Source: Pseudomonadota bacterium (GTDB lineage Bacteria > Pseudomonadota > Gammaproteobacteria > Steroidobacterales > Steroidobacteraceae). From it: a stretch of 46,030 bases of DNA. Below, piece by piece: positions 1 to 8,426 of the stretch (within the stretch, counting starts at the first letter, position 1; each line of letters begins with the position of its first letter). Where the stretch lies: positions 1 to 46,030 of the forward strand of contig JAKBCR010000010.1 of NCBI GenBank assembly GCA_021807675.1. Direction: 5' to 3'. The notes under the pieces were generated by a model. That model did not search any database. It saw only the letters and a list, made by a program, of their open reading frames with translations, and was not told the origin of the DNA. Made by a program: the position numbers and the translations under genes.

Positions 1-6
1 TTCAGC

Positions 7-390
7 TCAGTGCGCTATCATGTCGATCTGCATCGATCCCAGCCAATAGCGTCCGGCACGATCGGTCCGACCGTCGTTGAAACGGAGTCGCGAGGTGTCA
101 TAGGGCGCATCGACCGTCTTCTTCAGCGAGCCGAGCCCCCCACCGGGATCGAACCGGTAGAAGCCATCTTGCATCGCGATGGTGACCCCGCCCCCTTCAT
201 TCAGGACGTAGGAGCCCGGCATTTGCGGCAGCGTCCAGCGCTCGTTGGTGCCGCTGGCCGGATCGAAGCGGTTGAAGTGCTTTTGCTGGATATCGATCCA
301 GTAAAGACGCTGCTCGTCGGGACACCAGATCGGACATTCGCCGAGCTCGGCCTTCACATTCAGGACGCACTCAGGCTGATACTGCGGCAT
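7..390 (-). pseudogene. SMP-30/gluconolactonase family, truncated by a stop
   Basis: This reads as the first 127 residues of an SMP-30/gluconolactonase/LRE-family six-bladed beta-propeller, a family that hydrolyses sugar lactones using a divalent metal. Visible family signatures are LGECPIW near the N-terminus (Glu is a metal ligand), the YWIDI strand, and RFNDGRTDRAGRYWLGSM with the ligand Asn. Family members run to about 290 residues, but here a TGA at 7-9 ends the frame just after the NDG/GRYW blade. The ATG at 390 follows a purine-rich GGGAGA site seven bases upstream. The remainder of the gene would lie beyond the window edge, so a frameshift or nonsense mutation cannot be told apart. 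It is divergent from the GH39 gene, a pairing that suggests pentose catabolism (inference). Confidence 0.6.
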
Positions 391-715
391 CCTCGTCTCC
401 CGAACAGGTTGGGTGTGGAATGGGAGCGCCGTCCGACACAAGCCGGCCGCCCTGCTGGGTGTGGGCGCCGACCTCCGAGACCGCCGCTCCGTGACCAGTC
501 TGCAATTCCGAGTGACTCAATGCAACACCCATTGACGATACAATATAGATCATCCTCAAAAGTGCGTCTTGCTAAGGCCGCTATCAGGGCGAGCGGACTG
601 CTGGCGCCGCGCGAGAGCGGCGGCTGACCGCGCATCGATCCGCCGCTCTGGCGCAGCTCCTCCCGGATCGGGCAGACTGGCGCGACGATCCTGATTCCGC
701 CGGAGAGCCGATCCG
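391..715. other. Divergent intergenic region, possible promoters
   Basis: This 325-base gap separates the SMP-30 fragment from the GH39 gene. It contains an AT-rich patch at about 532-560, against the high-GC background, with a TATATT-like hexamer on the minus strand and a short GAGTGACTC palindrome at about 510-518. I could not align a convincing -35/-10 pair at standard spacing on either strand. No coding remnant was recognised. Confidence 0.3.
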
Positions 716-2254
716 ATGACGCCACGTTGCTTGTGCAAGACTATGGCCGTGTCGGCCGTGCTCGCGCTCGAAGTCCTCGCGGCGCGGCGCGTCGACGCGC
801 AGTCCCCCGTGCCGTCTCCCGTTCAGATCGAGATCGATGGCAACGCTCCGGCGCACCCGTTCCCGCATTTCTGGGAGCAGATGTTCGGCTCGGGGCGCGC
901 CATACTCTCGTTGCGAGCCAGCTATCGCCGCGACATGCGTGAGGTCAAGGGCATCACCGACTTCCGGTTCGTGCGGTTCCACGGCATCTTCGATCGAGGC
1001 GTCGGTGTCTACACCGTCGGCCCCCGAGGGCGGCCAGACTACAACTTCACGTACGTCGATCAGATCTACGACGGCCTGCTGCGGCAGGGCGTGCGGCCCT
1101 TCGTGGAGCTCAGCTTCATGCCGCCGCAGATGGCCGTCCGCCAGCAGAGCATGGGTTTCTGGTACAGGCCCGTTGTCGCGCCGCCCAAGGACTGGGCGCT
1201 CTGGAGTGACTTGATCCGGCGCTTCGCGCAGCACCTGGTGACCCGGTACGGGATCGACGAGGTCTCGCGGTGGTATTTCGAGGTTTGGAACGAGCCGAAC
1301 GGACCTTTCTGGGGCGGGGATCCGAAGGAGGCGACCTACTTCCATCTTTATGACGTGACGGCGCGCGCGCTGAAGAGCGTCAGTCCCCGCTTGCGCGTGG
1401 GCGGCCCGGCCACCGCGCAGGCGGCGTGGGTGGCCGCCTTCATCCGCCATTGCGCAACCGATCATGTTCCGGTGGATTTCGTCTCGACACACGTCTACGG
1501 CGACGATTCGGCCGAAAACGTGTTCCACTCCCACGAGAAGATAACCCGGCGCGACATGGTGATCCGGGCGGTGCAAAAGGTTCACCGGGAGGTAGAGGCA
1601 TCGCCGATGCCGGATCTTCCCATCTTCTTCAGCGAATTCAACGCGACCTACACCGGTACGGAAGTCGACGTGACCGACTCCCCCTACATCGGACCCTGGC
1701 TCGCCAACACCATCCGGGCCTGCGACGGGCTGGTGCATTCGATGTCGTACTGGACCTTCTCGGACGTGTTCGAGGAAGGTGGCGTGGTGAAGAGCCCATT
1801 CCACGGCGGCTTCGGGCTGATCGCGGCAGGCGGTATCCCGAAGGCGTCCTTCAACGATTTCCGCTTGCTTCACATGCTCGGCGAGGAGAGGCTCGCCGAG
1901 TCATCCCATTCCGCGCTGGTCACGCGCCGCGCCGACGGCACGCTCGCCATCGCTGTCTGGAACTACGCGCCCCCCGGGCCCGGTGGGGCAACCAAGACCT
2001 ACCGGCTGGCGTTCCGCAATATCGGCGGCGTCCATCGCGCCTACATCTGGCGGGTCGATCGCGATCATGGGTCCGCGCTCACGGCCTGGAAAGCCATGGG
2101 TGAGCCGAGATTCCCGAGCTTCCGGCAGCACCGCATATTGCTGCAGGCCGCACGGCTGCCGGCTCCCCGCATCGAGACCGTGCCGCCCGCCGACGCGCGG
2201 CTCACCCTGCGGCTTCGTCCGCACGCGCTGGCTCTGATAGAGCTCGTCCGTTGA
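716..2254 (+). CDS. Glycoside hydrolase family 39 (beta-xylosidase-like), exported
   Basis: The 512-residue product has a hydrophobic N-terminal segment ending near residue 29 (AARRVDAQS), consistent with a signal peptide, followed by a (beta/alpha)8 glycosidase of GH39 type. The acid/base Glu is E193 in EVWNEPN and the nucleophile is E307 in FFSEFN, the spacing expected for clan GH-A. A C-terminal beta-rich domain follows from about residue 400. GH39 enzymes are mostly beta-xylosidases or alpha-L-iduronidases; a xylosidase role in the periplasm or outside the cell fits the neighbouring sugar-lactonase fragment, but the substrate is inferred. The start could also be the internal ATG at 743. 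Its stop overlaps the TTG start of the DUF167 gene. Confidence 0.85.
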   Translation: MTPRCLCKTMAVSAVLALEVLAARRVDAQSPVPSPVQIEIDGNAPAHPFPHFWEQMFGSGRAILSLRASYRRDMREVKGITDFRFVRFHGIFDRGVGVYTVGPRGRPDYNFTYVDQIYDGLLRQGVRPFVELSFMPPQMAVRQQSMGFWYRPVVAPPKDWALWSDLIRRFAQHLVTRYGIDEVSRWYFEVWNEPNGPFWGGDPKEATYFHLYDVTARALKSVSPRLRVGGPATAQAAWVAAFIRHCATDHVPVDFVSTHVYGDDSAENVFHSHEKITRRDMVIRAVQKVHREVEASPMPDLPIFFSEFNATYTGTEVDVTDSPYIGPWLANTIRACDGLVHSMSYWTFSDVFEEGGVVKSPFHGGFGLIAAGGIPKASFNDFRLLHMLGEERLAESSHSALVTRRADGTLAIAVWNYAPPGPGGATKTYRLAFRNIGGVHRAYIWRVDRDHGSALTAWKAMGEPRFPSFRQHRILLQAARLPAPRIETVPPADARLTLRLRPHALALIELVR

Positions 2255-2535
2255 CCGCAGCCCGCCATGCCATTCGCTTCGAGGTGCGGGTCCTGCCGCG
2301 CTCCTCGAGGACGGAGCTTGCGGGCATGCACGGCGCGGCGCTGAAAGTCAGAGTGGCCGCGCCTCCTGTCGATGACGCCGCCAACCGAGCGCTGATCGAG
2401 TTCCTGGCGCACGCCTTGGGCGTGGCGAAACGCGCCGTGCGGATCGTGTCCGGCGAGACGAGCCGGACGAAGCTGCTCGAGGTCGACGGCGTAACGCCGG
2501 AGCAGATCGCGGGACTGCGGCAGCGCTCGGCCTAG
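2251..2535 (+). CDS. yggU: DUF167 (UPF0235/YggU) family protein
   Basis: This 94-residue protein matches the DUF167/YggU family: an LPRSSRTELAG strand, the central LKVRVAAPPVDDAANRALIEFLA block and the VSGETSRTKLLEVDG hairpin are all diagnostic. The family is a small alpha/beta fold of unknown biochemical role. The best start is the TTG at 2251, overlapping the GH39 stop (TTGA), which suggests translational coupling; no ATG occurs before the conserved domain. In many proteobacteria yggU sits beside yggT or proC, so the link to a glycosidase is probably incidental. Confidence 0.85.
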   Translation: MTAARHAIRFEVRVLPRSSRTELAGMHGAALKVRVAAPPVDDAANRALIEFLAHALGVAKRAVRIVSGETSRTKLLEVDGVTPEQIAGLRQRSA

Positions 2536-2549
2536 GGCCGGCACAGCAT

Positions 2550-3395
2550 TCAAGCCGCCTCCGCGCCTCGAGTGCGAACCCGCTCTCCCGGGTCGCGAGG
2601 CTCGATCCATCCTGGCGCGTGCCGTCGAGGCTTCGAGGGATCGATGTCGATCGTCATGACGGGATCGAAGGCGGCATTGAGCTCGAATGGGCCGTAGCCA
2701 CGCGGATTGCAGACCACCCGCGTGCCGTCCTCGATGTAGTCGCACGACTCGTGCGTGTGGCCGTGAATCCATACGGCCACCGGCGGTCCCATGAGGTGCG
2801 CGAGATCGCTGGCAAAGCTCGGGTTGAGAGCCGAGCCCCGGTATTTGCGGTGGATGCTGCGCGGATGAGGCAAGTGATGGGTCATGAGAACGGTCGGGCC
2901 ACGAAAATCGTCCGCCAGCCTTTCTCTGATCCAACACACCTGCTCGAGGTGCATCGCACGCGCGTCCTCGGGACGGAGCCATTCGCGGAGGCCGTGGCGG
3001 ATGATGCTGAAGTCGCTCATCCCGTACTTCGCATCGCTCATCGCTCGGCGGAGCGACCGGGCATCGGTGCCGTGAAGGGCGAAATCGGTCCACAGCGTTG
3101 CCCCGAGAAAGCGCACGCCGCCGATCAGGACACCGCGTCCGTGCAGCACGTCCACCCCGAAGCGCCTGCCCGCTTTCTGCAGGTCCGAGAGAGTCTCCTG
3201 TATGTCCCGGCCGTAGAATTCGTGGTTGCCGGGCACATAGAGGATTGGCATGGTGGGGAATTTCCGGCGCGCCCACTCGACGCCGCGAGTGCCTGAATGG
3301 ATGTCGCCCGCCAGAGCGATGATGTCGGCGTCCGCAGCGGGCGGATTCCAGTCCTGGAGCTCCAGGTGCAGGTCGGAAAGAACTCGGATTCTCAT
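2550..3395 (-). CDS. Metallophosphoesterase (calcineurin-like)
   Basis: A 281-residue calcineurin-like phosphoesterase. The metal-site motifs are in order: SDLHLE (D-x-H), ALAGDIHSG (GD), PGNHEFYG (GNH[E]), MTHHLPHP and IHGHTHES (GHxH). This sub-group acts on phosphodiester or phosphomonoester substrates that vary widely, so no substrate is assigned. The ATG at 3395 is preferred over longer in-frame starts because the conserved core begins at residue 2 and a GAGGGA ribosome site lies upstream. The protein has no signal peptide and is probably cytoplasmic. It converges with DUF167 and has its own promoter at 3442-3469. Confidence 0.88.
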   Translation of the reverse strand: MRIRVLSDLHLELQDWNPPAADADIIALAGDIHSGTRGVEWARRKFPTMPILYVPGNHEFYGRDIQETLSDLQKAGRRFGVDVLHGRGVLIGGVRFLGATLWTDFALHGTDARSLRRAMSDAKYGMSDFSIIRHGLREWLRPEDARAMHLEQVCWIRERLADDFRGPTVLMTHHLPHPRSIHRKYRGSALNPSFASDLAHLMGPPVAVWIHGHTHESCDYIEDGTRVVCNPRGYGPFELNAAFDPVMTIDIDPSKPRRHAPGWIEPRDPGERVRTRGAEAA

Positions 3396-3825
3396 CTCGA
3401 TCCCTCGCGCGAGGCGCCAAGTTGGCAGTGGATGGACGTGTAGGATATATCCGCCAGAGCGCCTGTCAACGTTGGGCTCGCTTGGAGCGTCGTTCGAGAG
3501 TACGAGTCGGTTACGTTCCTTCGGCCGAGACAACGTTGTCATGACACGTGTGCGCCAGCGTGCAGGCTGCACGCGGTTGTGTGCATCAGTCGAGCGAAGT
3601 ACCGCTCGACGTGCGGCGGCGCACGAGATCCTATCCAGTTGCCCGTCGACGGCCGATGACCCCGCAGCCATGAAGCGGCCCAGGCCCTATCGCAGCCACA
3701 AGGAAGCGGCGCTGGGCAGCGCAGGGAGCGGCGCATGCGTCGCACGGGTGCCCCTGGACGGCCACACCGGAGCTCGGCGCGCAGCAGGGACTGCGCAACA
3801 CGATGTCGGGGTCCCGCGCTTTCAA
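3396..3825. other. Intergenic region without recognised gene
   Basis: Apart from the promoter at 3442-3469 I see nothing I can name. Frames on both strands are open but low in recognisable protein motifs, and none has a convincing ribosome site. Because other gaps in this window contain decayed genes, it could hold an unrecognisable remnant. Confidence 0.4.
3442..3469 (-). promoter_or_regulatory. Sigma-70-type promoter of the metallophosphoesterase
   Basis: On the minus strand a perfect TTGACA (-35, 3469-3464) is followed after 16 bases by TATCCT (-10, 3447-3442). Transcription would begin near 3435, giving a leader of about 40 nt before the ATG at 3395. The -10 overlaps a palindromic GGATATATCC at 3443-3452. 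Confidence 0.55.
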
Positions 3826-4671
3826 CTAAAGCATCAGGAAATCGAGCAGCGCCCTCTGCTCGGCGTTCATCTGCTCCCTTGGCGTCACCACCGCAGCTTT
3901 GAGCGCCTGCCGGCAGGGCCGCGCCTCATCCTCCGCGTACTCGGCCACCACCCGGGCGAGGAGCCGCTGCACTTTGCCCAGGCTCTCCTTGAATTGCCCC
4001 ATCACCTGCTCGGCCGATACGTGCTGCGCGGCGTCATCCAGCCAGCAGTCGTAGTCCGTCGGTACCGTGATCACGCAGTACCCTACCTGCGCCTCCAGCG
4101 CGAGGAATGCCTCCGGCACGTTGGTCATTCCCACCAGGTCCGCGCCTGCGCTGCGCAGCCAGAAGCTTTCCGCCCGCGTGCCGAGCCGCGGCCCTTCCAC
4201 GCAGGCATAAGTCTTGTCGCGATGGATCGGCTGACCGATCGACTCCGCGACCCGCGCGATCAGCGCCGCCGTGTGCGCGCAGGTCGGATGAGCCGTCGAT
4301 ACGTGCGCGACCAGGCCCTTCCCGAAGAAGCTGGCGGCCCGCCGCCCCGTGGTGAAATCCAGATACTGCGAGGGTAGCGCCAGATCGCCGGGCCGGATCT
4401 CCTCCCGGAGGCTTCCTACCGCCGAGACGCCGATGATCGTCCGCACCCCCGCGCTCTTCAGGGCCCAGATGTTCGCGCGAAAATTGATCTCGCCGGGCAG
4501 CAGGTCGTGCCGCAGCCCGTGCCGCGGTAGAAACGCAATATCCCGACCGGCCAGCCGGCCCATCATGACCGGACCGGATGGCTGCCCGAACGGCGTGTCG
4601 ACCTCGCTCGAGCGAGTGACTTCGAGCCCTTCCATCCGGTAGAGACCCGTGCCGCCGATGATGCCGATCAT
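3826..4671 (-). CDS. mtnP: S-methyl-5'-thioadenosine (or thioinosine) phosphorylase
   Basis: A 281-residue purine nucleoside phosphorylase family-2 enzyme, phosphorolysing methylthioadenosine for methionine salvage and polyamine recycling. It shows IIGGTGLY at 4-11 (phosphate site), LPRHG at 48-52, NFRANIWALK at 63-72, the MTNVPEA purine/ribose loop at 182-188 and TDYDCW at 205-210. The two Asp of TDYD match the base-recognition pair known in MTA phosphorylases. Some pseudomonads use a close relative that prefers methylthioinosine, so the base specificity is not certain. The ATG at 4671 has GGAGA upstream. It is divergent from gshA; no other methionine-salvage genes are next to it. Confidence 0.85.
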   Translation of the reverse strand: MIGIIGGTGLYRMEGLEVTRSSEVDTPFGQPSGPVMMGRLAGRDIAFLPRHGLRHDLLPGEINFRANIWALKSAGVRTIIGVSAVGSLREEIRPGDLALPSQYLDFTTGRRAASFFGKGLVAHVSTAHPTCAHTAALIARVAESIGQPIHRDKTYACVEGPRLGTRAESFWLRSAGADLVGMTNVPEAFLALEAQVGYCVITVPTDYDCWLDDAAQHVSAEQVMGQFKESLGKVQRLLARVVAEYAEDEARPCRQALKAAVVTPREQMNAEQRALLDFLML

Positions 4672-4788
4672 TGAAGAATCTCCGTTGCGCGGACGCCCCG
4701 CGAGGCGGCAAGATGCCAGATGCGCGGCCCTCGCGATAGGCTTATGGGTTGGCGCTTACCCAGAGCGAGTGGCAAAGCAGTCCGATTC

Positions 4789-6372
4789 ATGAACAGTCCC
4801 GGCCTCGACATCACCTATGAGCGGCGCCTGTCCGCGCTCATCAACAGCGGACAGCCCGAGATCCTCCAGGGTGGCCGCAAGGGCCTGGAGAAGGAGTCGC
4901 TGCGCGTCACGCCGGAGGGGCGCCTTGCGCAGACACCGCACCCACGTGCGCTCGGCTCCGCGCTTGCCAGCGAGCACATCACCACCGACTACTCCGAGTC
5001 GCTGATCGAGCTCGTCACGCCCACTTTCACCACCACCTGGGAGCTGCTGCAGTACCTGCTCGATCTCCACCAGTTCGTTTATCGCCATCTGAGGAGCGAG
5101 CTGCTGTGGGCGACCAGCATGCCGGGGTCGATCTCCCGGGACGAGGACATCCCCATCGCGCAGTACGGCCGATCTCACATCGGTCTCATGAAATCCGTGT
5201 ACCGCAGGGGCCTCGGGCTGCGCTACGGCCGGATGATGCAGGCGATCTCCGGGGTGCACTTCAACTACTCCTTCCCGTTGCCCTTCTGGGATGCTTATGC
5301 GGATCTCGTGAAATCCCGCGAGCGGGATGCTGCCTTCGTCTCCGCGCGCTACTTCGATCTCCTGCGCAATTACCGGCGGCACGGCTGGCTGGTGTTGTAC
5401 CTCTTCGGGATCTCCCCGGTAGTCTGCAAATCCTTCCTCAAGGGACGCGACCATTCGCTAGGCGATTTCACGGCCGGCACCGTGTACGAGCCCTACGGGA
5501 CGAGCCTGCGGATGAGCGATATCGGCTACCGCAACCGCAACCAGGCAGATCTCGCCGTCTCCGTCAACAGCCTCGATGAGTACGTTCGCGACCTGACTCA
5601 TGCCATCACGACGCCACATCCGCCCTATGCGGCCCTCGGCGTCAAGGTTGACGGAGAGTACCGGCAGCTCAACGCCAACATCCTGCAGATCGAGAACGAG
5701 TATTACAGCTTCATCCGTCCGAAGCGCGTGGCCCGCTCCGGCGAGCGACCGACCAAAGCGCTGAAGCGCGCGGGAGTCGAATACGTGGAGGTGCGCGCGC
5801 TCGACGTCAGCGCCTTCGACCCCGTGGGCGTGAACCAGAACAAGCTGCGCTTCCTGGAGGCATTCCTCGCCCTGTGCCTGCTCAAGGAAAGTCCCCTGAT
5901 CGGCGCCGACGAGCAGCGCTCGCTCGATGAGAACCATCTCACCGTCGCCCGCCGCGGCAGGGAGCCGGGGCTCACCCTCTGGCGGGACGGGCGGAATGTG
6001 TCGATGCGGGATTGGGCACGGGAGCTGATCGACTCGCTCGCCGGAATTTGCGAGATCCTCGACCGTGGCGATGCCTCCCGGCCTTATTCGGCGGCGCTCG
6101 CCGACCAGGCGGCCAAGGTCGATGACGTCCGGCTCACGCCCTCGGCCCGGATGCTGAAGGAGCTGACCGATACCGGCGAGCCCTTCTTCGACCTGGCGCT
6201 GCGCATGTCGGCGACCCACAAGGGGTATTTCCTGGACCTCTACCCCCCGAACGAGGCGCGCCTGCGGGAATTCGCGGTGGAGGCCGAGGACTCGCTCACC
6301 CGCCAGCGGGCCATCGAGAGCGCCGACCGGGGTACCTTCGATGAGTTCCTGGCGCGCTACTTCACGGATTGA
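4789..6372 (+). CDS. gshA: Glutamate--cysteine ligase, class I
   Basis: This 527-residue protein is the gammaproteobacterial class of gamma-glutamylcysteine synthetase (E. coli GshA is 518 residues), the first step of glutathione synthesis, ATP-dependent and cytoplasmic. Diagnostic blocks include GGRKGLEKESLRVTPEG near the N-terminus, TTDYSESLIELVTP, SGVHFNYSFPLPFW, YEPYGTSLRMSDIGY and VEYVEVRALDVSAFDPVG. I chose the ATG at 4789 because homology begins there; ATGs at 4720 and 4744 would add non-conserved sequence, and none has a strong ribosome site. The gene stands alone, with yadGH 79 bases downstream. gshB is not in the window. Confidence 0.95.
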   Translation: MNSPGLDITYERRLSALINSGQPEILQGGRKGLEKESLRVTPEGRLAQTPHPRALGSALASEHITTDYSESLIELVTPTFTTTWELLQYLLDLHQFVYRHLRSELLWATSMPGSISRDEDIPIAQYGRSHIGLMKSVYRRGLGLRYGRMMQAISGVHFNYSFPLPFWDAYADLVKSRERDAAFVSARYFDLLRNYRRHGWLVLYLFGISPVVCKSFLKGRDHSLGDFTAGTVYEPYGTSLRMSDIGYRNRNQADLAVSVNSLDEYVRDLTHAITTPHPPYAALGVKVDGEYRQLNANILQIENEYYSFIRPKRVARSGERPTKALKRAGVEYVEVRALDVSAFDPVGVNQNKLRFLEAFLALCLLKESPLIGADEQRSLDENHLTVARRGREPGLTLWRDGRNVSMRDWARELIDSLAGICEILDRGDASRPYSAALADQAAKVDDVRLTPSARMLKELTDTGEPFFDLALRMSATHKGYFLDLYPPNEARLREFAVEAEDSLTRQRAIESADRGTFDEFLARYFTD

Positions 6373-6451
6373 GACCGCGCCAAGGGCCGCGCACCGACAT
6401 CCACCGAAATAGGCATTGCGGTGTGCCAGCCCCTGACGGATTCTTCGGTTC

Positions 6452-7372
6452 ATGAACGCACTCTCGGTCCGCGCACTGACGAAGACGTACAAGAACGGCG
6501 TGCAGGCGCTGAAGGGGATCGACCTCGAGGTCGAGCGGGGCGATTTCTTCGCGCTCCTGGGACCCAACGGCGCCGGCAAGACCACCCTGATCGGCATCGT
6601 CACCTCCCTGGTCACCAAGACCGGGGGCGAGGCCAGGGTGTTCGGCTATGACATCGACCGCGAGCTCGAGGCGGCCAAGGCCTGCATCGGCGTCGTGCCG
6701 CAGGAGCTCAACTTCAACATGTTCGAGTCTCCCGAGACGATCGTGGTCAATCAGGCGGGCTTCTACGGCATTCCTCGCCCCGAGGCGCGGCGGCGAGCGG
6801 AGCGGTACCTGAAGCAGCTGCAGCTCTGGGACAAGCGCGACAAGGCGGCACGCGGCCTTTCCGGCGGCATGAAGCGGCGGCTGATGATCGCCCGCGCCCT
6901 GATGCACGAGCCGCGGCTCCTCATCCTCGATGAGCCCACCGCCGGGGTCGACATCGAGGTCCGCCGCTCCATGTGGGATTTCCTGCGGGAGATCAACCGC
7001 CAAGGCACCACCATCATCCTGACGACACACTACCTCGAGGAAGCCGAGACCCTCTGCCGCAACATCGCCATCATCGACGGTGGCCGTATCGTCGAGCGCG
7101 ACCGCATGAGCACCCTGCTGCTGCGGCTGCACACGGAGACTTTCGTGCTCAACGCCAGCGCGCCGCTCGCCGCCGCCCCCAGGCTGGACGGCTATCCGGT
7201 GCGGCTCACCGACGATCACACGCTGGAGGTCGATGTCTCCAAGGAGCAGAACCTCAACGACGTCTTCGGGCGTCTCTCGCAGCTCGGCATCCAGGTGGTG
7301 AGCATGCGCAACAAGGTCAACCGGTTGGAGGAGATATTCATGCGCCTGGTGGATAAAGGAGTCGCCGCATGA
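6452..7372 (+). CDS. yadG: ABC-2 type exporter, ATP-binding protein (YadG-like)
   Basis: The 306-residue ATPase has Walker A GPNGAGKT at 37-44, Q-loop VVPQE, signature LSGGM at 136-140, Walker B LLILDE at 156-161 and an H-loop TTHYLEEAE. Sequence and partner match the E. coli YadG/YadH type of ABC-2 transporter, a family that includes drug and polysaccharide exporters; the substrate is unknown. The C-terminal 70 residues form the DrrA/NodI-like extension. Its stop overlaps the start of the permease gene by ATGA, so the two are translationally coupled. Confidence 0.9.
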   Translation: MNALSVRALTKTYKNGVQALKGIDLEVERGDFFALLGPNGAGKTTLIGIVTSLVTKTGGEARVFGYDIDRELEAAKACIGVVPQELNFNMFESPETIVVNQAGFYGIPRPEARRRAERYLKQLQLWDKRDKAARGLSGGMKRRLMIARALMHEPRLLILDEPTAGVDIEVRRSMWDFLREINRQGTTIILTTHYLEEAETLCRNIAIIDGGRIVERDRMSTLLLRLHTETFVLNASAPLAAAPRLDGYPVRLTDDHTLEVDVSKEQNLNDVFGRLSQLGIQVVSMRNKVNRLEEIFMRLVDKGVAA

Positions 7373-8181
7373 GCACGCTCGCCGAGACCGTCACCCCGGA
7401 GCCGCTGCATCTGGGGCGTATCCGCTGGATCGGCTTCAAGACCGTCGTTCTTCGCGAGTACCAGCGGATCATCCGGATCTGGACCCAGACCATCCTGCCA
7501 TCGGCCGTATCGCAAGGACTCTACTTCGCGATTTTCGGCAGCCTGCTCGGCGGGCGGATAGGGCCGATGGGCGGCTTCGGGTACATGCAGTACATGGCAC
7601 CCGGCCTGATCATGATGGCCGTCAACATAAATTCCTACTCCAACGTCGTGTCCTCCTTTTATGGCGCGAAGTTCGGCAAGCACGTGGAGGAGCTTCTCGT
7701 CTCACCGCTGCCCGGCTGGCTCATCGTTTCGGGCTATGTGACGGGTGGCCTCGTGCGCGGGGTGTTGGTCGGGATCGCCGTGACGGGCGTGTCGCTCCTC
7801 TTCACGCACATTCACGTGCAGCATCCGCTGATCATGGTGGGGGCGGCCCTCCTGGCCTCGATCATCTTTTCCCTGGGAGGCTTTCTCAACGCGCTCTTCG
7901 CGCAGAACTTCGACCAGGTCAACATCATTCCGACTTTCGTGCTGCAGCCGCTTTACTGGTTCGGCGGCATCTTCTACTCGGTGCCGCTGCTGCCGCACTG
8001 GGCGCGGCCGATCTCGTACTTAAATCCCGTCCTGTACATGGTCAACGCCTTCCGCTACGGCTTCCTTGGCGTGTCCGACGTCAATATTGGCGCCGCGTTC
8101 GCCATCATGGTGGGCGCGGCGGTCGCCCTCTTCGTCGCCGCGATACTGCTGATGGAGCGAGGCGCCGGAATTCGCGAATGA
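7369..8181 (+). CDS. yadH: ABC-2 type exporter, permease (YadH-like)
   Basis: A 270-residue integral membrane protein with six predicted hydrophobic segments and the ABC-2 signature around LNPVLYMVNAFRYGFLGVSD near residues 218-238. An N-terminal cytoplasmic amphipathic stretch (TVVLREYQRIIRIWTQTI) precedes the first membrane helix, as usual for the family. It forms the membrane half of the transporter with the upstream ATPase. Its own stop is overlapped by another ATGA that opens the ATP-grasp remnant downstream. Confidence 0.9.
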   Translation: MSTLAETVTPEPLHLGRIRWIGFKTVVLREYQRIIRIWTQTILPSAVSQGLYFAIFGSLLGGRIGPMGGFGYMQYMAPGLIMMAVNINSYSNVVSSFYGAKFGKHVEELLVSPLPGWLIVSGYVTGGLVRGVLVGIAVTGVSLLFTHIHVQHPLIMVGAALLASIIFSLGGFLNALFAQNFDQVNIIPTFVLQPLYWFGGIFYSVPLLPHWARPISYLNPVLYMVNAFRYGFLGVSDVNIGAAFAIMVGAAVALFVAAILLMERGAGIRE

Positions 8182-8426
8182 GCCGCGTGTCCGCCCCCCG
8201 CGAAGCGGGGGCAGGGTCCAGGCAGGGCCGCGTAATGAAGCGGATCGCATGGGTCAGCGCGCGCGACCTCTCGACGCCTCTCCACGCGCGCGTGGACCCC
8301 ATCGGGTCCGATGACGGCAGTCCCTGGCTGCTCGAGCTCGAGCTCGAGCTCACCGAGCCGTCACTGTTCTTCGCGCAGGCGCCAGGAGCGGCGGGCCGGC
8401 TCGCCCGTCATTTGTGCTCCCACTGA
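8178..8426 (+). pseudogene. Remnant of an ATP-grasp protein
   Basis: This 82-codon frame begins with ATGA overlapping the yadH stop and ends 19 bases inside the 3' end of the ydbL-like gene on the other strand. Its last 45 residues, from TPLHARVD through LTEPSLFFAQAPGAAGRLA, strongly resemble the C-terminal end of stand-alone ATP-grasp ligases, which read like ARVD...LELELIEPSLF...APGAAERFA. A short N-terminal stretch from the internal ATG at 8235 (MKRIAWVSARDL) looks like the N-terminus of the same family. About 200 residues, including the ATP site, are missing, so this looks like an in-frame internal deletion. A CTCGAG hexamer expansion lengthens its LELELEL stretch. Whether a short product is made is unknown. 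Confidence 0.55.
8331..8351. repeat. CTCGAG hexamer tandem repeat
   Basis: Three and a half copies of CTCGAG form a fully self-complementary 21-base tract. In the ATP-grasp remnant it encodes LELELE-type repeats, about two residues longer than the usual LELELIEP motif. This looks like slippage in a sequence no longer under selection. Confidence 0.7.

Noticed and set aside
532-560. TTGACG followed by AT-rich sequence as a GH39 promoter
   Set aside because: No -10 hexamer occurs at 16-18 bases; TATAGAT is only seven bases away.
584-1873. Long open frame on the minus strand opposite the GH39 gene
   Set aside because: It mirrors the codon structure of the GH39 gene, is Arg/His-rich and has no recognisable motif. 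High GC makes such antisense frames common.
8195-8211. CCCCCGC-GAA-GCGGGGG hairpin after yadH
   Set aside because: Stem is good but no T run follows and it lies inside the ATP-grasp remnant, so it was not called a terminator.
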